A stretch of 39,516 nucleotides of DNA from JAYVJH01 sp043777595. GTDB taxonomy: Bacteria; Bacteroidota; Bacteroidia; Cytophagales; Spirosomataceae. How positions within the stretch are numbered: position 1 is the first letter of the stretch; each line of letters opens with the position of its first letter. Below the pieces are notes generated by a model. It was given only the letters and a program-made list of their open reading frames with translations. It had not been told where the DNA came from and made no database searches. The stretch lies in contig JAYWHT010000069.1 in assembly GCA_043777595.1 (NCBI GenBank), forward strand, positions 1-39,516. The letters are read 5' to 3'. Shown one piece after another: positions 17,832 through 26,262 of this stretch. The translations under genes and the position numbers were made by a program.

Positions 17832-17884
17832 AAATAGTACTTAAAAAAGGATACCAATTCGGTATCCTTTTTTAAGTACTATTT
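17832..17884. terminator. Strong bidirectional intrinsic terminator after susD
   Basis: Perfect 24-bp inverted repeat (17832-17855 with 17861-17884) with a 5-nt loop. The arm contains GTACTTAAAAAAGGATACC, so each strand provides a T-run at the 3' side of the stem. It separates the convergent susD and TPR genes. Confidence 0.9.
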
Positions 17885-17942
17885 GAGTATTTGTACATTA
17901 GATAATCACAGAGTTTTTCACTGTTCGTTTCCCATTTTTTTA

Positions 17943-19277
17943 CTATTTACGAAGCAATGCCTGAAAATCTTTTCGTTTTTGTAGCTTTTGCCAGCGAGGG
18001 TCTTTTTGGTAGGCTTTAATAGAAACTGTGATAACTTTGATAGGCGATTTTAGGGCTTTCTTCATGTACACCACCGACAGCGAATCTTTGCCTTGAAGTG
18101 CATATAGTTCAGCCAACGAATCCCAATAGTTAGCATCTTCTGGATCGGCTTTGGTGGCATTTTTGATGTACTGTTCGGCTTTGGTGTAGTTTTTTTGGCG
18201 GATATACACATAGCCCAAATAGTTGTAAGATGCAGCATTTAATGGCTCAATTGCGTTGGATTTTTCGGCATATTCTGCCCCTAACTTCTCATTGTTTTGA
18301 CTAAAATAATAGCCCGATAATCGTAAATATACATCATCTAATGGTACTTTTTCGCCGTCGTTGGTGTTATGGACGATGGCTTTTTTTAGATATTCGACTT
18401 GGATCTGATTGTATTTTCGTTTTTCTAACGAATCAAGATTACCCAACCTAATTCTGTAAATGGAAACGCCAGCCTTATTCAAATAGCTGTTCATTTCGTT
18501 TGGAAATTTTTGCAATAACGAATCCGCCCAGGCATCTGCTCTGTCAAAATCGTTCACAAAATTATATACCATACAAGATGCTTGATAAAAATCGTAGTTT
18601 TGGGTTAATTCTCTGTGTTTTACCAAATAATTATAGGCTTCCAATATTGCGACGGTGTCATTTTGGGCTTGATAATAAGTCAATAGAACCCTTGGTTGTT
18701 TGATACGCATGATATGAAGTGTAGCTTCACGAATCAGGTTTTTGATGGGTTTTTGCCGACCAACACTAAACTTTTTTGTAATCTGGTCGGTAATTTGCAG
18801 GGACATGGTCTGAGAGCTATCAGATAGTGTAACATAGCCTCCAATATTTTTATCTTTTTTGCCCAACAGCGATAAAACTGTCTTTACAATCACTTTCAGA
18901 TTGAACCCTTCTACATTAACATCACTCAAAATCTGCGTGTTATCGTTGTTTTTGTTACGTGTTGATTTGACAGTGGTATTTCTGCCCCAAAAACGTTCGT
19001 AAGCTTCTTCTTTGATTTTGTCTATCTCGTCCAAAATAGCCTCTTTTACTACTTCGCCTGTGTAGCCTTGTTCTGCCCAAGCGGCGGGTACTTTGAAGTC
19101 TTTGAGATAGAAAACGTCTCTTTGGTATTCTTTGTAAATGTAAATACCAAAGGCTACGAATGCGCTTATCCATATCAGTTTTACAAAAAAACCAAATAGC
19201 TTTTCAAACACTTCGAGCCAAGTTAGTATTTGTAACTGTCTAAAAAATGCGAGAATTTGAGTAATTGTAATTTTCAT
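17943..19277 (-). CDS. Membrane-anchored tetratricopeptide repeat protein
   Basis: A 444-aa protein with one hydrophobic segment near the N-terminus (about 24-48, FGFFVKLIWISAFVAFGIYI), then a long soluble region. TPR-like helical repeats are clearest at about 345-415 (AASYNYLGYVYIRQKNYTKA, DANYWDSLAELYALQGKDS). The middle part (about 60-200) has no motif I recognise. It probably acts as a scaffold at the inner membrane. It is transcribed alone, divergent from the aminotransferase operon. Confidence 0.75.
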   Translation of the reverse strand: MKITITQILAFFRQLQILTWLEVFEKLFGFFVKLIWISAFVAFGIYIYKEYQRDVFYLKDFKVPAAWAEQGYTGEVVKEAILDEIDKIKEEAYERFWGRNTTVKSTRNKNNDNTQILSDVNVEGFNLKVIVKTVLSLLGKKDKNIGGYVTLSDSSQTMSLQITDQITKKFSVGRQKPIKNLIREATLHIMRIKQPRVLLTYYQAQNDTVAILEAYNYLVKHRELTQNYDFYQASCMVYNFVNDFDRADAWADSLLQKFPNEMNSYLNKAGVSIYRIRLGNLDSLEKRKYNQIQVEYLKKAIVHNTNDGEKVPLDDVYLRLSGYYFSQNNEKLGAEYAEKSNAIEPLNAASYNYLGYVYIRQKNYTKAEQYIKNATKADPEDANYWDSLAELYALQGKDSLSVVYMKKALKSPIKVITVSIKAYQKDPRWQKLQKRKDFQALLRK

Positions 19278-19389
19278 TTATTAAGGTTAGTCGAGGGTGT
19301 TATTTTATTAAATGCAATGTCGTCAAAACATTTTTTTGTACCAACTATTTAGCCGTTTAAAATTCATTGAAATTAACGTAACTCAACTT

Positions 19390-19420
19390 AAAAAACGTTA
19401 CCGAATTGGTAACGTTTTTT
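19390..19420. terminator. Hairpin between divergent genes
   Basis: Perfect 13-bp inverted repeat (19390-19402 with 19408-19420) with a 5-nt loop, followed on the plus strand by a T-run. It looks like an intrinsic terminator, yet both flanking genes point away from it. Its loop and right arm hold the -33 TTG of the downstream promoter, so it may be an operator or may block read-through. Confidence 0.5.
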
Positions 19421-19433
19421 TTATGTATTTTTG
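19406..19433 (+). promoter_or_regulatory. Bacteroidetes promoter for the aminotransferase operon
   Basis: TTG (19406-19408), a 17-base spacer and TATTTTTG (19426-19433) match the Bacteroidetes primary promoter (TTG, 17-23 bases, TAnnTTTG). Predicted transcription start is about 19438-19441, 15 or so bases before ATG 19455. Confidence 0.75.
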
Positions 19434-19454
19434 TAACTCAAAACACACCAAACT

Positions 19455-20540
19455 ATGAAACGCAACGTCTATTTTACGGCTGGCCCTGCCGAAATGTATC
19501 CTACTTTTGAAAAACACTTGCGAGTAGCCCTCGACGAACAGTTGGGGTCTATCTCGCACCGAAGTCAGCGGTTTAGAGATATTTATAAGTTTACGGTCGA
19601 GCAGTTGCGAACGCTGATGAATATCCCCGATAGCCATGGTATATTTTTTACAGGGTCGGCCTCTGAGATTTGGGAGCGGATTTTGTTAAACTGTGTCGAG
19701 CATGAGAGTTTTCATTTAGTGAATGGCTCTTTTTCAAGAAAATTTTATGATTATGCAGCGGGTGTAAACAGATTTGCACACATTCAAGAAAAACCTTTTG
19801 GCGAAGGCTTCGACTGGGCCGATGTCCAAGTGCCTGAATATGCCGAATTGATTTGCGCTACTCAAAACGAAACCAGTTCAGGCGTACAGATGCGTGAGGC
19901 AGATATTCATAAACTCAAACAGCGCAACCCCAAAATACTAATGGCCGTGGATATGGTGTCGGCGGCTCCGCACCCAAAATTAGACTACGGCTTGGTCGAT
20001 ACGGCCTTTTTTTCAGTTCAGAAAGCATTTGGGCTACCCGCAGGTTTGGGGGTCTGGATTGCCAACGACAAATGTTTGCAAAAAGCCGAAAGTTTACAAA
20101 AAAATAAAGAAATAACCGTCGGCGCACACAATAGCTTGCCGATGCTCTGGAAAAATTATGAAAAATACGAAACCCCAGCCACCCCCAACGTATTGCTGAT
20201 TTATTTATTAGGCAAAATCGCTGAGGACTTAAATACGATTGGCATAGAGACCGTCCGCCGACAAACCGAAGATAAGGCCAAAGTTATTTATCGATTTTTA
20301 GAAAATAGTAACTTGTTTAGTCCGTTTGTGAAAGAAGACAAACATAAGTCCAGAACGGTTATTGTAGCAGACTGTACGAAGCCGTCTTCTAAAATCATTG
20401 CAGAAATCAAAAAATCGGGAATGATTGTCGGTGCTGGTTATGGCAGCCTCAAAGACAGTCAAATCCGTATTGCAAATTTCCCAGCCACATCGCTCAAACA
20501 AGTAGATGCACTGATATTGGAACTAAAAAAATTAGATTGA
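19455..20540 (+). CDS. Class V aminotransferase, SerC-like
   Basis: A 361-aa PLP-dependent enzyme of aminotransferase class V, closest in style to phosphoserine aminotransferases: VYFTAGPAEMYP at the start, ATQNETSSGVQ, and AFFSVQKAFGLPAGLGV with the likely PLP-binding Lys190. The AVDMVSAAPHPKLDYG segment holds the Asp that contacts the PLP ring. It may be the serine-pathway enzyme (3-phosphohydroxypyruvate to phosphoserine) or a relative. Conventional Bacteroidetes SerC begins differently, so I do not assign the symbol. It has its own promoter and leads a tight run of genes: its TGA overlaps the ATG of the next small ORF. Confidence 0.85.
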   Translation: MKRNVYFTAGPAEMYPTFEKHLRVALDEQLGSISHRSQRFRDIYKFTVEQLRTLMNIPDSHGIFFTGSASEIWERILLNCVEHESFHLVNGSFSRKFYDYAAGVNRFAHIQEKPFGEGFDWADVQVPEYAELICATQNETSSGVQMREADIHKLKQRNPKILMAVDMVSAAPHPKLDYGLVDTAFFSVQKAFGLPAGLGVWIANDKCLQKAESLQKNKEITVGAHNSLPMLWKNYEKYETPATPNVLLIYLLGKIAEDLNTIGIETVRRQTEDKAKVIYRFLENSNLFSPFVKEDKHKSRTVIVADCTKPSSKIIAEIKKSGMIVGAGYGSLKDSQIRIANFPATSLKQVDALILELKKLD

Positions 20541-20668
20541 TGCAAGAAAAGCCTTATCCATTTGTACAAATTCGATCAGAAATTCGTTATGAATTTAGCA
20601 TTCCAGAACCGTTTGTGAGAAATAAAAACTACGAATTTTTTATTATTTCAAAACTAAAAATAACATGA
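20540..20668 (+). CDS. Small ORF, 42 aa, unknown
   Basis: A 42-codon ORF whose ATG overlaps the aminotransferase stop (TGATG) and whose own stop overlaps the next ATG (ATGA), an arrangement typical of translational coupling. The product (MQEKPYPFVQIRSEI at its start) has no motif I recognise and no signal peptide. It could be a remnant of a larger gene. Confidence 0.4.
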   Translation: MQEKPYPFVQIRSEIRYEFSIPEPFVRNKNYEFFIISKLKIT

Positions 20669-20799
20669 AAAAAGATAAAGAAATACCCAACCCAGCAAAA
20701 TCTGGTAATGAGGTGGTTCAGGAAAAATTAGATAGAGCAAATGCTATTCTTAGAAAAATGGATATGTCTATCATTTACGAATCAATGAAATCGAAATAG
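20665..20799 (+). CDS. Small ORF, 44 aa, unknown
   Basis: A 44-codon ORF overlapping the previous one by four bases. The product is charged and mostly helical (VVQEKLDRANAILRKMDMS), without membrane segments. It ends 14 bases before the polytopic TPR gene. It resembles small antitoxin-like proteins in size and charge, but that is only a resemblance. Confidence 0.4.
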   Translation: MKKDKEIPNPAKSGNEVVQEKLDRANAILRKMDMSIIYESMKSK

Positions 20800-20813
20800 C
20801 TATTGCGCTATCT

Positions 20814-23216
20814 ATGCAAAAATTATTTTTTTGGAAAAACTGGCGGCCTATTGAACGGGTTTTTTACTCGGCTTGCTTATTTTTGTTGGCACTGGCCACA
20901 GCCACTACCCTCACGTTTCAATACAGAGGTTTCGACAACGTAGTCGGTTGGGACGTACTGTCGGAACTTGACGAAACACCTGTAAAACTCGATTCTATAC
21001 AAACACAAGTGCTTATCGGAAAAGCCTACATCGTCAAAGAGCAATTTATTCCGTCCAAAATGGTAACTGATAGCTGGGAAACTTGGCTTTATTTATTGCT
21101 CAATCTGACAGGGCTTGCGCTTGTAGTAGCTGCCGTTTCAACTTTTGAGCGGCGTTGGTATTTGGGTGCTATGATGCTCATTATTGGGCTATTGTCGTTT
21201 TTTCATCTCGAATCATTACAAATTTTTGGTACAGACAATCAAGCCGCTTTTGTGGTTGTCGTTGCTCTTTTGGGTGGTGTTAGTTATTATTTCAATGCGT
21301 TTAGGGCTGACGTTTCAACCATTACTCGAATCGTTGTTTTTGCCGTATTACTACTTTGTTTGTCGTTGTTTTTTGGTTTTGGGGCAACTGCCAAACTACC
21401 TGCTCAAACTTTTACTGCTTACTCACTTCCTGTTTTTGTTGTTATTTCAACTGGTTTTATTGGCTGGGTTTCATTTGAAATCATAGCTATTTTTGTCTAT
21501 ATTATTTCCAATCGGCGAGCTGGTATGGCGCACAACAGTCTGCGTAACTTTCTGATAGTGAGCGGCTTATATTTACTGACAATGTTACTATTTTTCTTAA
21601 AAAACACAGGGGCTATCAACGAAGGCTACTGGCTCGTGAGTCCGTTTGTGGTACTTATAGTTTCGGTTTGGCTTGGTATCTGGAGTTTCGAGAAGCGTAC
21701 CGAAAGTGTATTTGCTTTTAGAGAATCGGGAGCGTGGGTGTATTTGGGTTTGGCTTTGATTTTGTTTGGAACGCTCGGCCATGCCTTTGCCACCGACAAC
21801 GTACCGCTTGTGTCTGTTTTTGAAGACAGTATCGTTTATGGGCAATTAGGGTTGGGTTTGTTGTTTGTGTTTTATGTCGCCATCAATTTTTATCCGCTGT
21901 TTGCCAAAGGCTACGAAATACACAAAGTTTTGTATAAACCATTGAGATTTAGTATCGTACAAACTTATGTTGTTGGTGCAGTTGCTGTACTTTTGTTGTT
22001 GTTGTATCAAGAATTTTCGACGGTTCAACAGTTTGATGCTGCTTCAAACAACGCCCTTGGCGATTTATATACCAGTGCCAATGACTATGTTTTGGCCGAA
22101 CAATACTACAAAACGGCCTTTGCCCAAGCACCTCAAAACCACAAGTCCAACTATGCGCTGGCTTCGCTGGCACTATCGCAAGGCGACAACACCACGGCAG
22201 GGGTTTACTTCAAACAGGCCATTACCAAAAACGCAACCCCGCACGACTACGCTGGCCTGAGCCAAAGCCTGATGACTGAAAACTTGATTTTTGATGCCAT
22301 CTTCAATCTTCGTGAGGGTATAAAAGCGTTTCCTAAAAATGGCGAATTACAAAACAATTTGGGCTATTTGTATTTCAAAACCAGAATCGCCGATTCGAGT
22401 TTTTACTATTTTGATTTGGCTCGCCAAAACGCCCTGCGCCCCGAAGTTCCCGAAGCTAATATACTGGCGTTTTTTGCCAAAAATCCAATTTTCACAGCAC
22501 CAGAATTGCCCAAAACAAGTAACTATAACTCGTTAGAAGCCAACAGGTTTGTGCTGAATAAAACTAAAATAAAGTCAGATTTAAAAATAACAATACCGCT
22601 CGACTCTGGCCTTAGTGTCAGTAACTTTGCTTATTTGTACAACCGTGCCGTTTATGAACGAGATACAACCGATTTGGCACTTTTGCAAAAACTACAAGAC
22701 AAAAATGGTAGCTTGTACGAAGACTTAGAAACGGCTCGGGCTTTTATAAATTATTATGGTGCCGATAAAATAGCGGGGCTTGATTTACTGGCATCACAAA
22801 TTGTAGCAGATACATCACAAAAAGTAGCCCTTGCTCGCCAAACATTAGCTTTTTGGTTGAATAAAGAAACAACCGAAAAGTCCGATATTTCTAATCTGAA
22901 AGACTTGCCAAATTTATTACGCCGCCACCCGTTTGATGTCAATTTGTTGCAGAAAGCGACTGATTATTATAACACCAACAAACAACCCAACCTGGCCTAC
23001 GAAGCGATTTTGAAGGCATTGCGTTTTAATAGAAATTCAGTCGAAATACAAAAAATGTACGTTTTGCAAAGTACGGAATTGGGTTTTACTGAATTTGCCC
23101 AAGACGGTCTCAACGCCCTTTTTACCCTCACAAGCCCAGCCGACTATCAGCAGTTTTTGCAGATTTATCAAGCCAAACGCTCGCTAATCGAAAAAGAACG
23201 TCAAAGTTTTAGATGA
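20814..23216 (+). CDS. Polytopic membrane protein with TPR domain
   Basis: An 800-aa protein. The N-terminal half (about 1-400) has around ten hydrophobic segments, beginning with VFYSACLFLLALATATTL. The C-terminal half is soluble, with TPR motifs at about 413-520 (NALGDLYTSANDYVLAEQYY, NYALASLALSQGDNTTAG, GELQNNLGYLYFKT) and further helical repeats to the end. Such proteins occur widely in Cytophagales and their role is unknown. It probably belongs to the operon led by the aminotransferase gene. Confidence 0.75.
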   Translation: MQKLFFWKNWRPIERVFYSACLFLLALATATTLTFQYRGFDNVVGWDVLSELDETPVKLDSIQTQVLIGKAYIVKEQFIPSKMVTDSWETWLYLLLNLTGLALVVAAVSTFERRWYLGAMMLIIGLLSFFHLESLQIFGTDNQAAFVVVVALLGGVSYYFNAFRADVSTITRIVVFAVLLLCLSLFFGFGATAKLPAQTFTAYSLPVFVVISTGFIGWVSFEIIAIFVYIISNRRAGMAHNSLRNFLIVSGLYLLTMLLFFLKNTGAINEGYWLVSPFVVLIVSVWLGIWSFEKRTESVFAFRESGAWVYLGLALILFGTLGHAFATDNVPLVSVFEDSIVYGQLGLGLLFVFYVAINFYPLFAKGYEIHKVLYKPLRFSIVQTYVVGAVAVLLLLLYQEFSTVQQFDAASNNALGDLYTSANDYVLAEQYYKTAFAQAPQNHKSNYALASLALSQGDNTTAGVYFKQAITKNATPHDYAGLSQSLMTENLIFDAIFNLREGIKAFPKNGELQNNLGYLYFKTRIADSSFYYFDLARQNALRPEVPEANILAFFAKNPIFTAPELPKTSNYNSLEANRFVLNKTKIKSDLKITIPLDSGLSVSNFAYLYNRAVYERDTTDLALLQKLQDKNGSLYEDLETARAFINYYGADKIAGLDLLASQIVADTSQKVALARQTLAFWLNKETTEKSDISNLKDLPNLLRRHPFDVNLLQKATDYYNTNKQPNLAYEAILKALRFNRNSVEIQKMYVLQSTELGFTEFAQDGLNALFTLTSPADYQQFLQIYQAKRSLIEKERQSFR

Positions 23217-23316
23217 ATTTTGTAATTTTACGAAATTCAAACGAGCAGTAAACTTTCTGTACACCGTTTTACCAATATAATTAACTATCAAACTGACGTA
23301 AACTAAACAAAAATCA

Positions 23317-24105
23317 ATGAAATTTAAAAAAGTAATATTGACCAGCCTTATGGTGATGTTGGTGCAAAGCATAGTGTTTTCACAAGCCAAAAGAGCTAAA
23401 AAATCAAAAAATAACGAAACTGTCAATGCTGTTATAGATTCAGTACAATGGCGTATCGACCATTACATTGTCAATAGAGATTCAGCTTATGCCAATCCTC
23501 GAATTGGACTAAAAAAGCTAATGGGCGGTAATAAGCGATTTGTGGAAGGAAAGAGTATTAGACCAAGACAAGATGCAGAAACTATCAAAAAACTGGAAAA
23601 TGGCCAACAACCTTTTGCAACTATCGTTGGGTGTTCTGACTCGAGAGTGCCAAACGAAATGATTTTTGACCAAGGACTTGGTGATTTGTTTATTGTCAGA
23701 ACTGCGGGGCAAGTGTCGGCGGCGGCATCTTATGGAAGTATGGAGTTTGCTACACTCAAACTCAAAACCAAGCTAATTGTAGTATTGGGGCATACAGAGT
23801 GTGGCGCTGTTGCGGCAGCCGTACAAAGACCAGAAAACGTGCCAGGCCACATTGTTACTTTGATAAACGAGATAAAGCCAGCGGTTGCCAAATCTTCACA
23901 TCTACCGGGCGACCCAGTAAACAATGCTGTCAGACAAAATGTGATTGACCAAGTAAATACCCTGCGTGATTTGGAACCAATACTGCACAAAAAATATACA
24001 GATGGCGAAATTATAATTGTCGGGGCAGTATATGATATTCATACAGGTAAGGTTGAATTTTTACAAGAAACGCTTTTAAATCTCCCTCGTCCAAAATCTA
24101 AATGA
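23317..24105 (+). CDS. Beta-class carbonic anhydrase, exported
   Basis: Zinc enzyme interconverting CO2 and bicarbonate. Beta-class zinc ligands and dyad are visible: C106 and the D108-R110 pair in GCSDSRVP, and H159 and C162 in GHTECGAV. The first 22 residues (ending VQSIVFSQ) form a signal peptide, so this is a periplasmic enzyme, unlike the usual cytoplasmic beta-class enzymes. At 262 aa it carries a charged N-terminal extension (about 23-65) before the catalytic fold. It overlaps the DUF2490 gene by four bases (ATGA). Confidence 0.92.
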   Translation: MKFKKVILTSLMVMLVQSIVFSQAKRAKKSKNNETVNAVIDSVQWRIDHYIVNRDSAYANPRIGLKKLMGGNKRFVEGKSIRPRQDAETIKKLENGQQPFATIVGCSDSRVPNEMIFDQGLGDLFIVRTAGQVSAAASYGSMEFATLKLKTKLIVVLGHTECGAVAAAVQRPENVPGHIVTLINEIKPAVAKSSHLPGDPVNNAVRQNVIDQVNTLRDLEPILHKKYTDGEIIIVGAVYDIHTGKVEFLQETLLNLPRPKSK

Positions 24106-24878
24106 AAAAACAAGTAATATACACCCTGCTTTTTGTATTGTGTGCAAATTATGCTAACTCCCAAAATACAAGAACTTCAAACTATAATAACGTAGGCTGG
24201 TACGGATATTTTGGAACAATAAAGCTGGACTCAAAGTGGGGGATTCATACAGAATATCAGTGGCGTAGAAACAACACTATATCGGACCCACAGCAAAATC
24301 TGTTACGACTTGGGCTAAACTACCAACTCAACCCCAAAGTACAGTTGAGGCTTGGCTATGCTCGGATTGAGACCTTTGCCTATGGCGAAATAGCTATAAA
24401 TGGTTTTGGAAAGAACTTTACAGAGCGACGGGCTTATCAGATGGCAACACTGACCGATAAAGTATCAATCGTTGATATATCGCATCGTTTTATGCTCGAA
24501 CAACGCTGGGTAGGGCGGTATTCTAATGCCAGCTTGACGAAAGAAGACGAATTTGTGTTCTTGAACCGCTTTCGATATATGTTGAGAATGCAAATACCGC
24601 TCAAAGGCAAAGCCATTGAAGATAAAACGCCTTATCTGGCACTTTATGACGAGATTTTGATTGGTTTTGGTAAAAATGTAAATGAAAATATTTTCGACCA
24701 AAATAGATTTGGGGTTTTGTTGGGCTATCGGTTCAATAAAAAAATACGAATTGAGGCCGGCTATCTATCACAAATATTACAGTTGGGTAGAGAAGTAAAC
24801 AACAGCAACGTTTTTCAGTACAACACAGGGCTTGTTCTGAACACAAATTTCACCCTTGACTTGACCAAAAAGAAATAA
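24102..24878 (+). CDS. DUF2490 domain-containing outer membrane protein
   Basis: A 258-aa exported protein with a signal peptide (MKKQVIYTLLFVLCANYANSQ) and alternating beta-strand sequence (WGIHTEYQWRRNN, LNPKVQLRLGYARIE, KKIRIEAGYLSQILQ) typical of DUF2490, a predicted small outer-membrane beta-barrel. It ends with FTLDLTKKK rather than an aromatic residue. Its start overlaps the stop of the carbonic anhydrase gene, so the two are translationally coupled and may act together. Confidence 0.85.
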   Translation: MKKQVIYTLLFVLCANYANSQNTRTSNYNNVGWYGYFGTIKLDSKWGIHTEYQWRRNNTISDPQQNLLRLGLNYQLNPKVQLRLGYARIETFAYGEIAINGFGKNFTERRAYQMATLTDKVSIVDISHRFMLEQRWVGRYSNASLTKEDEFVFLNRFRYMLRMQIPLKGKAIEDKTPYLALYDEILIGFGKNVNENIFDQNRFGVLLGYRFNKKIRIEAGYLSQILQLGREVNNSNVFQYNTGLVLNTNFTLDLTKKK

Positions 24879-24896
24879 TAGCCAAACAAACCAGCC

Positions 24897-25607
24897 ATGA
24901 AAATCATTGAAACTGAACAAATTGCCAAACGCTATGTAATGGGTAGCGAGGTCATCGAAGCCCTCAAATCGGTGTCTATTAGTATCAATAAAGGCGAATA
25001 TGTAGCTTTTATGGGGCCGTCGGGTTCGGGTAAATCTACGCTGATGAATATCGTTGGTTGCTTAGACACTCCCACCAATGGCCGCTATGTACTCAACAAT
25101 AAAGACGTGAGCGACATGGGCGAAAACGAACTAGCCGAAGTCAGAAATAAAGAAATAGGATTTGTGTTTCAGACTTTTAACCTATTGCCCCGTATGACTT
25201 CGCTTGAAAACGTGGCTTTGCCGCTTATTTATGCAGGGCTCAACAAAACCCAGCGCATTGAAAAAGGCATGATTGCCCTCAAAAATGTGGGCTTAGAAAA
25301 CCGTGCTGGCCACCGCCCCAACGAACTCTCGGGTGGGCAGCGGCAGCGTGTGGCCATAGCACGTGCGCTCGTAAACGACCCCAGTATTTTATTGGCCGAC
25401 GAGCCAACGGGAAACTTAGACAGTAAGACATCGCATGAAATCATGGATTTGTTTGACCAGCTACACTCAAAAGGTAATACGATTGTGATGGTAACACACG
25501 AAGAAGACATCGCCCAGTACGCCCACCGAATTGTGCGGCTGCGAGATGGCTTAGTAGAATCTGACCTCGTGAACCCCAACCCGACTAAGGCTAATTTATT
25601 GGTTTAA
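24897..25607 (+). CDS. ABC transporter ATP-binding protein (LolD/MacB family)
   Basis: A 236-aa ATPase with all canonical motifs: Walker A GPSGSGKST (40-48), Q-loop FVFQTFNLLPRMT, signature LSGGQRQRVAIARAL, Walker B ILLADEP and a normal D-loop NLDS. The FNLLPRMT and NLDSKTS segments fit the MacB/LolD exporter group. No permease gene is adjacent. It starts 18 bases after the DUF2490 gene, so the three genes 23317-25607 may be one operon. Confidence 0.93.
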   Translation: MKIIETEQIAKRYVMGSEVIEALKSVSISINKGEYVAFMGPSGSGKSTLMNIVGCLDTPTNGRYVLNNKDVSDMGENELAEVRNKEIGFVFQTFNLLPRMTSLENVALPLIYAGLNKTQRIEKGMIALKNVGLENRAGHRPNELSGGQRQRVAIARALVNDPSILLADEPTGNLDSKTSHEIMDLFDQLHSKGNTIVMVTHEEDIAQYAHRIVRLRDGLVESDLVNPNPTKANLLV

Positions 25608-25641
25608 TACGTTTGTTTTTTCTTCAAGTAAAAAAAGTGCT

Positions 25642-25869
25642 ATGGATATTATTAACATCGACCCCGAGATATTAGGTGGAGTTCCCGTTTTTAGGGGTAC
25701 TCGAGTACCTATCAAAACGCTCTTAGATTATCTGGCGAGTGGCGTAAATAATTTACAGGATTTTTTAGAGGATTATCCGTCTGTAAATCCAACTGATGCC
25801 AAACAACTTACTGGTATTTTAGCAAATCAGTTGATGCCAGCCTGTACATTTCAATACACTACCCAATGA
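25642..25869 (+). CDS. DUF433 family antitoxin-like protein
   Basis: A 75-aa protein with the DUF433 core (DPEILGGVPVFRGTRVPIKTLLDYLASG, then FLEDYPSV), a small HTH-like fold often encoded next to PIN-like toxins as the antitoxin. The final residues (MPACTFQYTTQ) look unlike the family and overlap the reading frame of the following toxin, so the natural end may have been altered by a frameshift. Its neighbour is the damaged PIN-like gene. Confidence 0.8.
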   Translation: MDIINIDPEILGGVPVFRGTRVPIKTLLDYLASGVNNLQDFLEDYPSVNPTDAKQLTGILANQLMPACTFQYTTQ

Positions 25870-26248
25870 AGATTTATCCCCCAAATTTAGACATTACCTA
25901 AACAACGACATAATTCAAGTTTATACTTATCAATTCATGGGTTGGCAAGGCAAAAAAAATGGCGAGTTACTCACTCTGCTACAATCTGCCAAGTTTCGAG
26001 GTATCATTACTGCCGATCAACTGATGTACAATGATAATCAGTTACGAAAGTTCGGGTTACACTTTTTTCTTATTCAAGCTGCTTTTGATACACCCGTAGA
26101 GCGTATTCCATTATTTGAACTGTTAAATCAATTCCTGACCGATAATTATACCCAATTAGATAAAGCGACCTCTTCTAAGACAATCATTACAGATGGAATC
26201 ATAAATAAAAATCTAACTCGTGGAGTACACTCGTTATGGATTGACTAA
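25835..26248 (+). pseudogene. PIN-like (DUF5615-type) toxin, start damaged
   Basis: The frame is open from 25835 to the stop at 26246-26248. It encodes toxin-like sequence before any start codon (NEDLSPKFRHYLNND) and then the family block MGWQGKKNGELLTLL and GIITADQLM. The first ATG in frame is at 25937, which would remove the N-terminal strand with its acidic residue and leave 103 aa. An ATG at 25834 lies one base out of frame, so a small indel near 25840-25850 probably broke the start. Family members are RNase-like PIN-fold toxins paired with DUF433 antitoxins, as here. It could still be made from a non-standard start. Confidence 0.6.
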
Positions 26249-26262
26249 AAAAATAAACCATC

